Shown here: positions 31,753-40,264 of the stretch, piece by piece | Numbering within the stretch: position 1 is the stretch's first letter | Layout: every line of letters begins with the position of its first letter | Assembly (NCBI GenBank): GCA_035366835.1 | Contig: DAOSIS010000011.1 | Location: forward strand, 42,400 to 106,399 | Direction of reading: 5' to 3' | Source: UBA6109 sp035366835 | GTDB lineage: Bacteria; Desulfobacterota; Syntrophia; Syntrophales; UBA6109 | Length of the DNA stretch: 64,000 bases | Program-made: the position numbers and the translations under genes | Notes under the pieces: generated by a model | What the model was told of the DNA's origin: nothing | Databases searched by the model: none | The model's input: only the letters and a program-made list of their open reading frames with translations

Positions 31753-34397
31753 AAAATTCGTCGAATCTAAGATTGCTCTCGCTGGCCGTCACGGTCTTCT
31801 GTCTCACGGCTTTTGGCGCGGCTCTTGCTGCGGAAACCAGGACGATCGCGCTTTTCCCGTTCGACATCTACAGCAAGGACAAGGCTGCAGATCTCCGGGA
31901 GGAGGCTTACCAGGGGCTTGCCCGTGAGATCGGCCGGTCCAGAAACTTCCGGCTGGCGGACCGGGAAACACTGCTCCGGATCCTCGGAGGGAAGAACGTC
32001 GACGAAACGACCGCGGCCGCGGCGGCACGGGAAGCGGGAGCCGATTATGCCATTTTGGGAAGCGTCTCGGAATTCGGAGAGATGATCAGCGCCGATGTGC
32101 GCATGATCGAGGTTCGGACGGGGAAGGTCCTGCCCGGCTTCGTCGCCCAGGGGAGGCGGTTGGACGGCGTCGCGTCCCTCCTGTCTCAACTGCGGACCAA
32201 TCTTCTCCTCAAGATCTCGCTGGAGGACAGGATCGCCAAGATCGATTTCGAAGGAAACCGGCGAATTGAATCGGGCGCCATTCATCAGGTCCTGAAGAGT
32301 GCCCAGGGCGGTCTTTATTCGGAGGCCGACGTCAACGCCGACATCAAGGCCATTTTCAAGATGGGGTATTTCACGGACGTCACCGCCGATGTCAAGGAGG
32401 GCCCCGACGGAAAGACCATAACCTTTGTTCTCCAGGAAAAACCCCAGGTCACCGAAATCAGCATCCAGGGAAACAAGAAGATCTCAACCAGCGAGATCGA
32501 AGGGGTCCTGACCGTCCGGACCAAACAGATCATCAACCAGGAAAAGGTCAAGGCCGACGTCAAAAGGATCAAGAATCTCTACGACAGCAAGGGCTATTAC
32601 AACGCGGAGGTCGCCGATTCGATCGAAAAAGCGGGGGACAAGGATCTGCGCGTCGTTTTCCGGATCAAGGAAAACGAGCAGTTGTACATCCGCAGCATCG
32701 TTTTCGAGGGGAATCTCGCCTTCAGCAGCAAGGAGCTGAAGAGCATGATGACGACCAACGAATGGGGCATCTTTCATTTCCTGACGGATTCGGGGATTCT
32801 GAAGATCGAGCAGCTCAAGCAGGACGTGGCGAAACTGAACGTCTTCTATCTGAACAACGGGTTCATCAACGCCCAGGTCGGAGAACCCGAGATCTCCTAC
32901 GACGCCAAGGGGATCACCGTCAAGATCTCCATCCAGGAGGGGAAGCAGTTCCGGGTGGGCAAGGTCGCCGTTACGGGCGATCAGCTGAAGAAGACATCCC
33001 ACGAGCAGCTCCTGGAACAGTTGAAGCTCAACAAGCAGGAGTTTTACAACCGCGAAATCGTTCTCAAGGACATCGAATACCTGACGCAGGCCTGCAACGA
33101 CGAGGGTTACGCTTACGCCGACGTCTCGCCCCGGATCCAGCCGCTGGACAAGGAGCAGAAGGTCGACGTGACCTATCACCTCACCAAGGGGCACCAGGTC
33201 TATTTCAACAGGATCAACATCACGGGGAATACCAAGACCCGTGACAAGGTCATCCGCCGCATGCTTTCCGTCGTCGAAGGAGACTTGTACAGCAGCTCCA
33301 AGCTCAAGGAAAGCTACATGGAGCTCAATCGCATGCGGTACTTCGAGGAAGTGAATTTCCAGACGGAGAAAGGGCCCGCGGAGGATCTCACCGACGTCAC
33401 CATCAGCATCAAGGAAAGACCGACGGGCATGCTCAGCGTCGGCGCCGGCTACAGTGCGCAGGAAAGCGTCCTTCTGATGGCGCAGATCGCGCAGCAGAAT
33501 CTTTTCGGCAGGGGTCAGACCCTGTCCTTGAAGGCAAGCCACGGCTCGCGGTCGACCAGCTATGAACTTTCCTTCATCGAACCCTGGCTCTTCGATCTCC
33601 CGCTCTGGAGCAAATACGATCTGTGGAATTACACCCATGACTACGACACCTATTCGCTGGCTACCAACGGTTTTGGAGCGACCTTCGGCTACCCCCTGTG
33701 GGAGCGGGTTACCGGCTACATCGGCTATCGTCTGAGCGAGAACAACGTCAAGGACATCCAGGACACGGCCTCGACGTACATCAAGAGGCAGGCCGGGAAG
33801 ATCGCCTCCAGCATGGTGAGCCTCTCGCTCGTCCGGGATACGACCGACGACTGGATGTTTCCCTCGACGGGTTCGAAGAACAGCGTTTCGGTGGAGCACA
33901 CCGGCGGGATCCTCATGGGAGACACCAGCTTCACGCGCTACGGCGTCAGCTCTTCGTGGTTTTACCCCTTGCCCATGGAAACGGTCTTTGCCGTCCGCGG
34001 AAGGGGCGGCTTGATGCACGCCAACGAAGGGAAGGAGATCCCCGTGTACGAGCGCTACACCCTCGGCGGCATCAACTCCCTGCGGGGACTGCAGGACGTC
34101 GGCCCGCGGGACCCCGCGACGGGCGATGTCATCGGCGGCTTGACGATGCTGAATTTCAACGTGGAGTACATCTTTCCCCTGATCAAGGATGCCGGCATGA
34201 AAGGCGTTGTCTTCTTTGATACCGGCAACACCTGGGAAAGCGGGTACAACATCGGAGACATGAGAAAGACGGCCGGGGTGGGCCTCCGCTGGTATTCGCC
34301 CATCGGGCCCCTGCGGCTGGAATGGGGATACGTCCTGGATCGGCAGGAGAACGAGCCGGCCAGCCGCTGGGAGTTCACGATCGGAATGTTCATGTAG
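31749..34397 (+). CDS. bamA: Outer-membrane protein assembly factor BamA with extra N-terminal domain
   Basis: 882 residues from a TTG overlapping the lolD stop. A signal peptide (to about residue 28) is followed by about 125 residues resembling a TolB-N/CsgG/FlgO-type domain (TRTIALFPFDIYSKDKAADL, then ADYAILGSVSEFGE), which ordinary BamA lacks. Five POTRA domains follow (about 160-520; IDFEGNRRIESG, ISIQGNKKISTSEI, INITGNTKTRDKVI), then the 16-strand barrel with YTLGGINSLRGLQD containing the RGF-like loop. It ends GMFM rather than the usual aromatic residue. Inserts beta-barrel proteins into the outer membrane. Confidence 0.97.
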   Translation: MKNSSNLRLLSLAVTVFCLTAFGAALAAETRTIALFPFDIYSKDKAADLREEAYQGLAREIGRSRNFRLADRETLLRILGGKNVDETTAAAAAREAGADYAILGSVSEFGEMISADVRMIEVRTGKVLPGFVAQGRRLDGVASLLSQLRTNLLLKISLEDRIAKIDFEGNRRIESGAIHQVLKSAQGGLYSEADVNADIKAIFKMGYFTDVTADVKEGPDGKTITFVLQEKPQVTEISIQGNKKISTSEIEGVLTVRTKQIINQEKVKADVKRIKNLYDSKGYYNAEVADSIEKAGDKDLRVVFRIKENEQLYIRSIVFEGNLAFSSKELKSMMTTNEWGIFHFLTDSGILKIEQLKQDVAKLNVFYLNNGFINAQVGEPEISYDAKGITVKISIQEGKQFRVGKVAVTGDQLKKTSHEQLLEQLKLNKQEFYNREIVLKDIEYLTQACNDEGYAYADVSPRIQPLDKEQKVDVTYHLTKGHQVYFNRINITGNTKTRDKVIRRMLSVVEGDLYSSSKLKESYMELNRMRYFEEVNFQTEKGPAEDLTDVTISIKERPTGMLSVGAGYSAQESVLLMAQIAQQNLFGRGQTLSLKASHGSRSTSYELSFIEPWLFDLPLWSKYDLWNYTHDYDTYSLATNGFGATFGYPLWERVTGYIGYRLSENNVKDIQDTASTYIKRQAGKIASSMVSLSLVRDTTDDWMFPSTGSKNSVSVEHTGGILMGDTSFTRYGVSSSWFYPLPMETVFAVRGRGGLMHANEGKEIPVYERYTLGGINSLRGLQDVGPRDPATGDVIGGLTMLNFNVEYIFPLIKDAGMKGVVFFDTGNTWESGYNIGDMRKTAGVGLRWYSPIGPLRLEWGYVLDRQENEPASRWEFTIGMFM

Positions 34398-34535
34398 GGC
34401 AGGGCCCGGGATTTCCCGGGGAACGGATGGGAACAACAAGACCCGGAACGCGTGCGGACGCATTCCCGTTTCTTAAGGGAGATGCCGTCGAAGCGCCCGC
34501 GTCGGGCGAAATCGTTTTCTGAGGGGGATGATCCT

Positions 34536-35069
34536 ATGAGAAGATACGCATTGTTGATTTCCGGATTGGCGTTGGCGCTGCTGGTGACCGGCGCGAATAC
34601 CGCATCGGCGGCCGACAAAGTCGGCTTCATCGACGTCCGGGAAATCATGATCTCTTCGAATGCAGGCAAGAAGGCGGCCGAAGACTTCAAGAAGGCCTTC
34701 GAAAAGAGCAAGGCCGGCATCACCGAGAAGGAAAATGAGCTCCGCCGTCTCAAGGAGGATCTGGAAAAACAGCGGCCTCTGCTGACGGAAAACGCATTCA
34801 AGGACAAGACGTCGGCCTACGAAAAGAAATTCCGCGACTACCAGATCACGGTGAAGGACGCCAACGATGACCTTCAGAACAAGGAGCAGGATCTCGCCAA
34901 GACCCTCATCCCGGAGATCCTCAAGGTCGTCCAGTCGATCGGTGAGAAGGAGAAGTACGCGATGATCATTGACGTGAGCGCCGTACCCGTCGCTTATCAC
35001 GCCAAGGAGAACGACCTGACCAAGCGGGTTACCGAGGAGTTCAACCGGACGTACAAGCCGAAGAAATAA
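34536..35069 (+). CDS. skp: OmpH/Skp-family periplasmic chaperone
   Basis: 177 residues: signal peptide MRRYALLISGLALALLVTGA (to about residue 27, A-S-A cleavage), then VGFIDVREIMISSNAGKKAA and two long charged helices (about 50-120) that form the Skp tentacles, closing with YAMIIDVSAVPVAYHA. Holds unfolded outer-membrane proteins on their way to BamA. GAGGGGG lies 8 bases upstream of the ATG; the longer frame is not supported. Usual BamA-Skp-LpxD order. Confidence 0.93.
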   Translation: MRRYALLISGLALALLVTGANTASAADKVGFIDVREIMISSNAGKKAAEDFKKAFEKSKAGITEKENELRRLKEDLEKQRPLLTENAFKDKTSAYEKKFRDYQITVKDANDDLQNKEQDLAKTLIPEILKVVQSIGEKEKYAMIIDVSAVPVAYHAKENDLTKRVTEEFNRTYKPKK

Positions 35070-35098
35070 CGGGAACTCCTTTACAGGAACGCGGGAAG

Positions 35099-36148
35099 AT
35101 GGACACGGGAAAACGGAGAACCCTGGAGGAAATCGCCGGGATTGTAAACGGCGAAATCCTGGGGGATGGGAGCGTTGGGATCGACGGGATCCGCCCCCTT
35201 CAGGAGGCGGGTGCGAACGATTTGTCTTTTCTTGCCAATCCCCGTTACAAGCACCAGATCGCAACCACGAAGGCCGGCGCGATTCTCGTCGGCAGGAACG
35301 TCCGGGCCGACGGGAAGAACCTCCTGATCGTCCCCGATCCCTATCAGACGCTCGGCGTGCTGATGCGTCTGTACTACCCCCCCGCAACCCGCGAGGCGGG
35401 GATCAGCCCTTCCGCCGTTGTCGAAGAGGGCGCGGAGGTCTCGGCGGAGGCGACCGTCCTTCCTCACGTCTATGTCGCAAGGGGCGCCAGGATCATGCGC
35501 CGCGCCGTTCTGCATCCCGGCGTCTACATCGGTGAGGAGGCCGTTGTCGGGGAAGACAGCATCCTTCATCCGAACGTCGCCGTCTACCGGGGCTGCCTCA
35601 TCGGCAAACGGGTGATCCTGCATGCCGGAGTGATCGTCGGAAGCGACGGTTTCGGTTTTGCGGCCCCGGGAACGGGCAACGAAAAAATCCCGCAGATCGG
35701 CATCGTGCAGATCGATGACGACGTGGAAATCGGCGCCAATACGACGATTGACCGCGGAACGTTCGGGCGCACCTGGATCCGGCGAGGCGCGAAAATCGAC
35801 AATCTCGTGCAGGTCGCCCACAATGTGGTCATCGGCGAGAATTCGATCGTCGCCGCGCAGACCGGCATTTCAGGGAGCGCCAGGATCGGCAAGGGCGTAC
35901 TCGTGGGCGGTCAGGCGGGCATCGTCGGCCACATTGCGGTCGGCGACGGATCGATGATCGCCGCCAGATCGGGCATCCACAAGGATGTCCCTCCGGGATC
36001 GGTGGTTGCAGGCGCCCCGCACAAGCCCCATCGCGACTGGCTGAGGACGGAGGCCTGCATCGCCAAGCTTCCCGAGCTGAGACGAACGCTCGCGGAGCTT
36101 GAGAAACGGGTCGAGGCGATGGCGAAAGGCACGGGCGGCAGGAGTTGA
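35099..36148 (+). CDS. lpxD: UDP-3-O-acylglucosamine N-acyltransferase
   Basis: 349 residues. The N-terminal uridine-binding domain (residues 1-100, IRPLQEAGANDLSFLANPRY) is followed by a left-handed beta helix of hexapeptide repeats and the catalytic-histidine region VQVAHNVVIGENSIVAAQTG; the end includes GAPHKPHRDWLRTEACIAKL. Adds the second acyl chain (amide at position 2) in lipid A synthesis. If UDP-GlcNAc3N is the sugar used (see 37046-39078), LpxD acts on a substrate already N-acylated at position 3. Normally fabZ comes next; here it does not. Confidence 0.97.
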   Translation: MDTGKRRTLEEIAGIVNGEILGDGSVGIDGIRPLQEAGANDLSFLANPRYKHQIATTKAGAILVGRNVRADGKNLLIVPDPYQTLGVLMRLYYPPATREAGISPSAVVEEGAEVSAEATVLPHVYVARGARIMRRAVLHPGVYIGEEAVVGEDSILHPNVAVYRGCLIGKRVILHAGVIVGSDGFGFAAPGTGNEKIPQIGIVQIDDDVEIGANTTIDRGTFGRTWIRRGAKIDNLVQVAHNVVIGENSIVAAQTGISGSARIGKGVLVGGQAGIVGHIAVGDGSMIAARSGIHKDVPPGSVVAGAPHKPHRDWLRTEACIAKLPELRRTLAELEKRVEAMAKGTGGRS

Positions 36149-36198
36149 AGGCTCGGCCTTCGCCCGTTCCGAAGAGACCGGATTGTCTCGCAACATGC

Positions 36199-36230
36199 CG
36201 AGAGGATCGTGCGCCGGCGCGATCCTCTCG
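36199..36230 (+). other. Strong hairpin between lpxD and lpxA
   Basis: Perfect 11-bp arms (36199-36209 and 36220-36230, CGAGAGGATCG type) enclose a 10-base self-complementary GC loop. It occupies the site where fabZ is usually found. The run after it is AGATTCTTAT, not a T-tract, so attenuation or RNA processing is as likely as termination. Confidence 0.7.
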
Positions 36231-36265
36231 AGATTCTTATCGTGCAGGAGAAGAGGTTTTTACCC

Positions 36266-37039
36266 ATGAAAATCTACCCCACAGCCGTCATTTCACCCGA
36301 TGCCCGCCTGGAGGAGGGCGTCGAGATCGGTCCCTATGCCTATGTGGGACCTTTCGTAACCATCGGCAGGAACACCGTCGTCGGCCCCCATGCCGTCATT
36401 CAGGAACACACCGATATCGGCGAAGGATGCCGCATCTACCAGTTCGCGTCGATCGGAGGCGAACCGCAGGACCTGAAGTACAAGGGCGAAGTCACGAAGG
36501 TCATCATCGGCAAGTTCAACACGATCCGTGAATACGTGACGATCAATCGGGCGACCTCCGCCGACATCGGCGTCACCATGATCGGCGACCGCAATCTCAT
36601 CATGGCCTACTGCCATGTGGCCCACAACTGCAAACTCGGCAACAACATCATCATGGCCAACGCGGCGAACCTCGCCGGCCATATCCATGTCGAGGATTAC
36701 GCGATCATCGGCGGTCTCTCGGGCATCCATCAGTTCACGAGGATCGGTGCGCATTGCATCGTCGGCGGGGCGTCGGCCGTCGCCAAAGACGTCCCCCCCT
36801 TCCTGATGGTCTCGGGGAATTACGCGAAGCCCTACGGCCTCAACCTGATCGGATTGCGCCGCCGGGGATTCTCGGAGGAGACCATTCAGGCGCTGAAGAA
36901 GGCCTATCGCCTGGTCTACCGTTCCGCGCTGCTTCTGTCGGAAGCCATCGCAAGAATTCAGCAGGAAGTCCCGGATCTCCCGGAAGTCCGCCAGTTCGCC
37001 GAATTTCTGCGGACCTCCCGCAGGGGGATCTGCCGGTAA
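36266..37039 (+). CDS. lpxA: UDP-N-acetylglucosamine (or UDP-GlcNAc3N) acyltransferase
   Basis: 257 residues. Hexapeptide beta helix with the catalytic histidine in YCHVAHNCKLGNNIIMANAA, then GGLSGIHQFTRIGAHCIVGG and the C-terminal LNLIGLRRRGFSEETI, all LpxA. First step of lipid A synthesis, adding a 3-hydroxyacyl chain at position 3. Its position directly before gnnA-gnnB suggests it prefers the 3-amino sugar nucleotide, making an amide bond. The ATG at 36266 is preferred over one 19 codons upstream. Six bases separate it from gnnA. Confidence 0.97.
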   Translation: MKIYPTAVISPDARLEEGVEIGPYAYVGPFVTIGRNTVVGPHAVIQEHTDIGEGCRIYQFASIGGEPQDLKYKGEVTKVIIGKFNTIREYVTINRATSADIGVTMIGDRNLIMAYCHVAHNCKLGNNIIMANAANLAGHIHVEDYAIIGGLSGIHQFTRIGAHCIVGGASAVAKDVPPFLMVSGNYAKPYGLNLIGLRRRGFSEETIQALKKAYRLVYRSALLLSEAIARIQQEVPDLPEVRQFAEFLRTSRRGICR

Positions 37040-37045
37040 CCGCCT

Positions 37046-37987
37046 ATGGAAATCCGCAAGGTCGGAGTCGTTGGTGTCGGCCATCTCGGCACGTACCACC
37101 TGCAAAAATATCGGAAGCTTCAGAAAACCATCGCCGCCGTTGCGGACATCTCCCCCGAACGCGCCAAGGGTGCGGCAGACCTCTATGGATGCCGGGCCTT
37201 TACGGACTACCGGGAAATGACCGGGACGGTGGATGCCGTGAGCATTGCCGTCCCCACGGCTTTTCACCATGCGGTAGCTTCCGTCTTCCTCGATGCCGGA
37301 ATTCATGTCCTGCTCGAAAAACCGATCGCCACGACCCTGGAGGAGGCGGACGACCTCATCGCCCGTGCGGACCGGAAGGGCGTCGTGCTGCAGGTGGGAT
37401 TCGTCGAGCGCTTCAACCCGGCCATCGTCGCCCTCGAGGGGGTGATCGGCAGGCCCATGTTCATCGAGACGCACCGGCTCCACCCGTTTTTCGAGCGCGG
37501 GACGGACGTCGACGTCGTCCTGGACCTCATGGTGCACGACCTCGACATCATCATGAATTTCGTCCGGTCGCCGCTTCAGCGCGTCGAGGCGGTGGGAATC
37601 CCGGTCCTTTCAGAGAAGGTCGACATCGCCAACGCGCGGATCGTCTTTGAAAACGGCTGCGTCGCCAACATCACCGCCAGCCGCGTCACCGGCAAGACGA
37701 TGCAGAAGATCCGCTTCTTCGGCCCCGAGGGCTATCATTCCGTGGACTACGCAAAGAGGGAACTGGTGTCGCTCGGGAGGAAGAAGAAGGACAACGGGGA
37801 AACGGAAATCGTCGACAACAGGGTCGAGGTCCGGCCGCAGGACCCGCTGGAAGAGGAAATCCGGTCCTTTCTGGAGGCGGCGGCCAACGGTCGTGAACCG
37901 AAGGTCTCGGGCAGGGAGGCGCGGAAGTCGCTTTCCCTGGCCCTTGCCATCCTCCAGGCCATGAAAACGCAGGAGGCGCTGCCGTGA
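37046..37987 (+). CDS. gnnA: Gfo/Idh/MocA dehydrogenase, probable UDP-GlcNAc 3-dehydrogenase
   Basis: 313 residues. Rossmann start VGVVGVGHLGTYHLQ, the family motif HVLLEKPIATTLEEADDLI (about residue 90), and VGFVERFNPAIVAL with DLMVHDLDIIMNF for the catalytic region. GnnA of Acidithiobacillus and Leptospira oxidises C3 of UDP-GlcNAc with NAD. The call rests on its position between lpxA and lpxB and on the aminotransferase that overlaps it by 4 bases. Many Desulfobacterota have a lone Gfo/Idh gene here without the partner, so context decides. Alternative: other 3-keto sugar enzyme. Confidence 0.85.
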   Translation: MEIRKVGVVGVGHLGTYHLQKYRKLQKTIAAVADISPERAKGAADLYGCRAFTDYREMTGTVDAVSIAVPTAFHHAVASVFLDAGIHVLLEKPIATTLEEADDLIARADRKGVVLQVGFVERFNPAIVALEGVIGRPMFIETHRLHPFFERGTDVDVVLDLMVHDLDIIMNFVRSPLQRVEAVGIPVLSEKVDIANARIVFENGCVANITASRVTGKTMQKIRFFGPEGYHSVDYAKRELVSLGRKKKDNGETEIVDNRVEVRPQDPLEEEIRSFLEAAANGREPKVSGREARKSLSLALAILQAMKTQEALP

Positions 37988-39078
37988 TTCCGATGGTCGA
38001 TCTGAAGCGACAGTATCTCGCGATGAAGGAGGAAATCGACGGCGCCGTCCAGGAGGTCCTGTCGAGCACGCAGTTCATCCTCGGTCCGAACGTCACGAAG
38101 CTGGAGCAGGAAATCGCCACCCATCACGGCGTTCCGCATGCCGTCGGCGTTGCCAACGGAACGGATGCGCTGCTCCTGGCCCTTCAGGCATGCGGCATCC
38201 GGGAAGGAGACGAGGTCATCACGACCCCCTTCACCTTCATCGCCACGGCGGAAGTCGTATCCCAACTGCGGGCGGTCCCCGTCTTCGCGGACGTCCTCCC
38301 CGACACCTTCAACATCGATCCGGCGAGCATCGCCGCGAAGATCACGCGGCGGACGAAGGCGGTCATCCCCGTTCACCTCTTCGGCCACCCGGCCGAGATG
38401 GATCCGATCCTCGCGCTGGGCCGCGAGCACGGGCTTCGCATCATCGAGGACTGCGCGCAGGCTTTCGGCGCCGAGTACCATGGACGCAAAGTCGGCACCA
38501 TGGGCGATTGCGGCTGCTTCAGCTTCTTCCCCAGCAAGAACCTGGCGGGCTGCGGCGACGGAGGGATGATCGTTACCGGCAATCCCCGTTGCGCCGAGCG
38601 CATCCGGATGCTGCGAAACCACGGAAGCGCCCTCAGGTATCGGCACGCGCTTCTGGGATACAACAGCCGCCTCGATGAAATCCAGGCCGCCGTCATCCGG
38701 GTCAAGTTCCGGCGGATCGACGATCTCAACAACGGCCGGCGGCGCAACGCCGAACGCTACCGCGCCGCGATCCGCAGAACGGACATCATCCTGCCGGCGG
38801 AGGAAAGAGGCTGCCGCCATGTCTATCACCAGTTCACGCTCCGCTGCCGGAACCGGGTTCGCGTCATGGAGGCGCTGGGGGACAGCGGCATCGCCTCCGC
38901 CGTCTATTACCCCATCCCCCTCCATCAGCAGGAGGTCTTCGTCAACCTCCTGGGCGAATCGGAGAAGTTGCCCGTCAGCGAAGCCCTTGCCGCCGAGGTC
39001 CTCTCCCTGCCGATGTTCCCGGAGTTGACGGAGGAGGAGATCGGGCGAATCAGCGACGTGATCAATCATGCAGTCTGA
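37984..39078 (+). CDS. gnnB: DegT/DnrJ/EryC1 aminotransferase, probable UDP-GlcNAc3N synthase
   Basis: 364 residues of the sugar aminotransferase family: VPMVDLKRQYLAMKEEID-like start, GVANGTDALLLALQACGI, DCAQAFGAEYHGRKVG and the PLP lysine in CFSFFPSKNLAGCGDGGM (about residue 187), ending LSLPMFPELTEEEI. GnnB transfers the amino group of glutamate to C3 of the 3-keto sugar made by GnnA, giving UDP-GlcNAc3N. Start overlaps gnnA by ATGA-type coupling and its end overlaps lpxB by 11 bases, so it is built into the lipid A operon. Confidence 0.87.
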   Translation: MIPMVDLKRQYLAMKEEIDGAVQEVLSSTQFILGPNVTKLEQEIATHHGVPHAVGVANGTDALLLALQACGIREGDEVITTPFTFIATAEVVSQLRAVPVFADVLPDTFNIDPASIAAKITRRTKAVIPVHLFGHPAEMDPILALGREHGLRIIEDCAQAFGAEYHGRKVGTMGDCGCFSFFPSKNLAGCGDGGMIVTGNPRCAERIRMLRNHGSALRYRHALLGYNSRLDEIQAAVIRVKFRRIDDLNNGRRRNAERYRAAIRRTDIILPAEERGCRHVYHQFTLRCRNRVRVMEALGDSGIASAVYYPIPLHQQEVFVNLLGESEKLPVSEALAAEVLSLPMFPELTEEEIGRISDVINHAV

Positions 39079-40246
39079 ACCCTCCCCGTCTCCCGGCCGA
39101 GCGGTCCCGCGGCGGATTCTCATCATCGCCGGCGAGGCCTCGGGCGATCTGCACGGATCGAACCTCGTCCGGCAGATGAAGGCCATCGAACCGGGGCTTC
39201 GTTTTTACGGCGTGGGCGGAAGGAAAATGCGGGAAGCCGGAGTGGAGCTGGCTGCCGACATCGCCGACATGGCGGTGGTCGGCCTGACCGAGGTCGTGAA
39301 GAAAATTCCCGCGATCCTCGGCGTCCGGAGGAAACTGAAGCTCTCCCTGGGCCGCGAAAGACCCGCCCTGGCGATCTTCATCGATTATCCCGATTTCAAT
39401 CTGCCGATGGCGAAACTGGCGAAAAGCAGGGGGATTCCCGTCTTCTATTACATCAGCCCCCAGGTCTGGGCCTGGCGGAAGGGAAGGATCGGGCAGATCG
39501 GGAGGACCGTCGACAGGATGGCCGTCATCCTTCCTTTTGAAGAAGAACTCTACCGCGCCTCCGGCGTGGACGTTTCCTTTGTCGGCCATCCCCTCCTGGA
39601 CGCCGTGAAGACCCGGTACGGACGGGACGAGGCCCTGCGGAGGTTCGGTCTGAAGGACGGCGTCCGGACGATCGCCCTGCTCCCGGGAAGCCGGCCGGCC
39701 GAAGTGGAGAGGATGCTGCCGGTGATGATGAGGATGGCCGCCATTCTCGAACGCGAACTACCGCCCCTGCAATTCGTGCTGCCCGTCGCGGACAGCCTCC
39801 CGGCGCAGACGGTGGAGGACATCCTCGGTCCTTTCGGAACGAGGGTCGCGCTTGTCCGCGACGACATCTACGACGCCGTGGCCGTGGCCGACCTGGCCGT
39901 CGTGACGTCGGGGACGGCCACCCTGGAGACCGCCCTGCTGGAAAAACCGATGATCATCGTGTACAAGATGTCGATGGTCTCCTACGCCGTGGGCAGGATG
40001 GTCGTCAAGGTACCCTGCATCGGCCTCGTCAACATCATTGCCGGGAAGAAGATCGTGCCGGAACTGATCCAGGGTGACGCCGGGGCGGAGCGCATGGCCG
40101 CCGAAGCGATGGACATCCTGTCATCTCCGGAGAGGCAAGCGGCCATGAAACGGGAGCTGTCGCTCCTGCGCCGGAACATGGGGACGGCCGGGGCATCGGA
40201 ACGGGCCGCCCGCATCGCCCTCGCCGCGATGCGGAATTTTCGTTAG
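39068..40246 (+). CDS. lpxB: Lipid-A-disaccharide synthase
   Basis: 392 residues. GT19 signatures IIAGEASGDLHGSNLVRQMK, FYGVGGRKMREAGVEL, FIDYPDFNLPMAKLAK, YYISPQVWAWRKGRI, LLPGSRPAEVERMLP and TSGTATLETALLEKPMI are intact. Condenses UDP-diacyl-sugar and lipid X into the disaccharide at the inner membrane. The start overlaps gnnB; the first 14 residues are proline/serine-rich and a start at an internal position cannot be excluded. Confidence 0.98.
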   Translation: MQSEPSPSPGRAVPRRILIIAGEASGDLHGSNLVRQMKAIEPGLRFYGVGGRKMREAGVELAADIADMAVVGLTEVVKKIPAILGVRRKLKLSLGRERPALAIFIDYPDFNLPMAKLAKSRGIPVFYYISPQVWAWRKGRIGQIGRTVDRMAVILPFEEELYRASGVDVSFVGHPLLDAVKTRYGRDEALRRFGLKDGVRTIALLPGSRPAEVERMLPVMMRMAAILERELPPLQFVLPVADSLPAQTVEDILGPFGTRVALVRDDIYDAVAVADLAVVTSGTATLETALLEKPMIIVYKMSMVSYAVGRMVVKVPCIGLVNIIAGKKIVPELIQGDAGAERMAAEAMDILSSPERQAAMKRELSLLRRNMGTAGASERAARIALAAMRNFR

Positions 40247-40264
40247 GGGGGAACGCCGGGACGG

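Noticed and set aside
32484..34463. 659-codon minus-strand frame
   Set aside because: Antisense of bamA; translation lacks domains.
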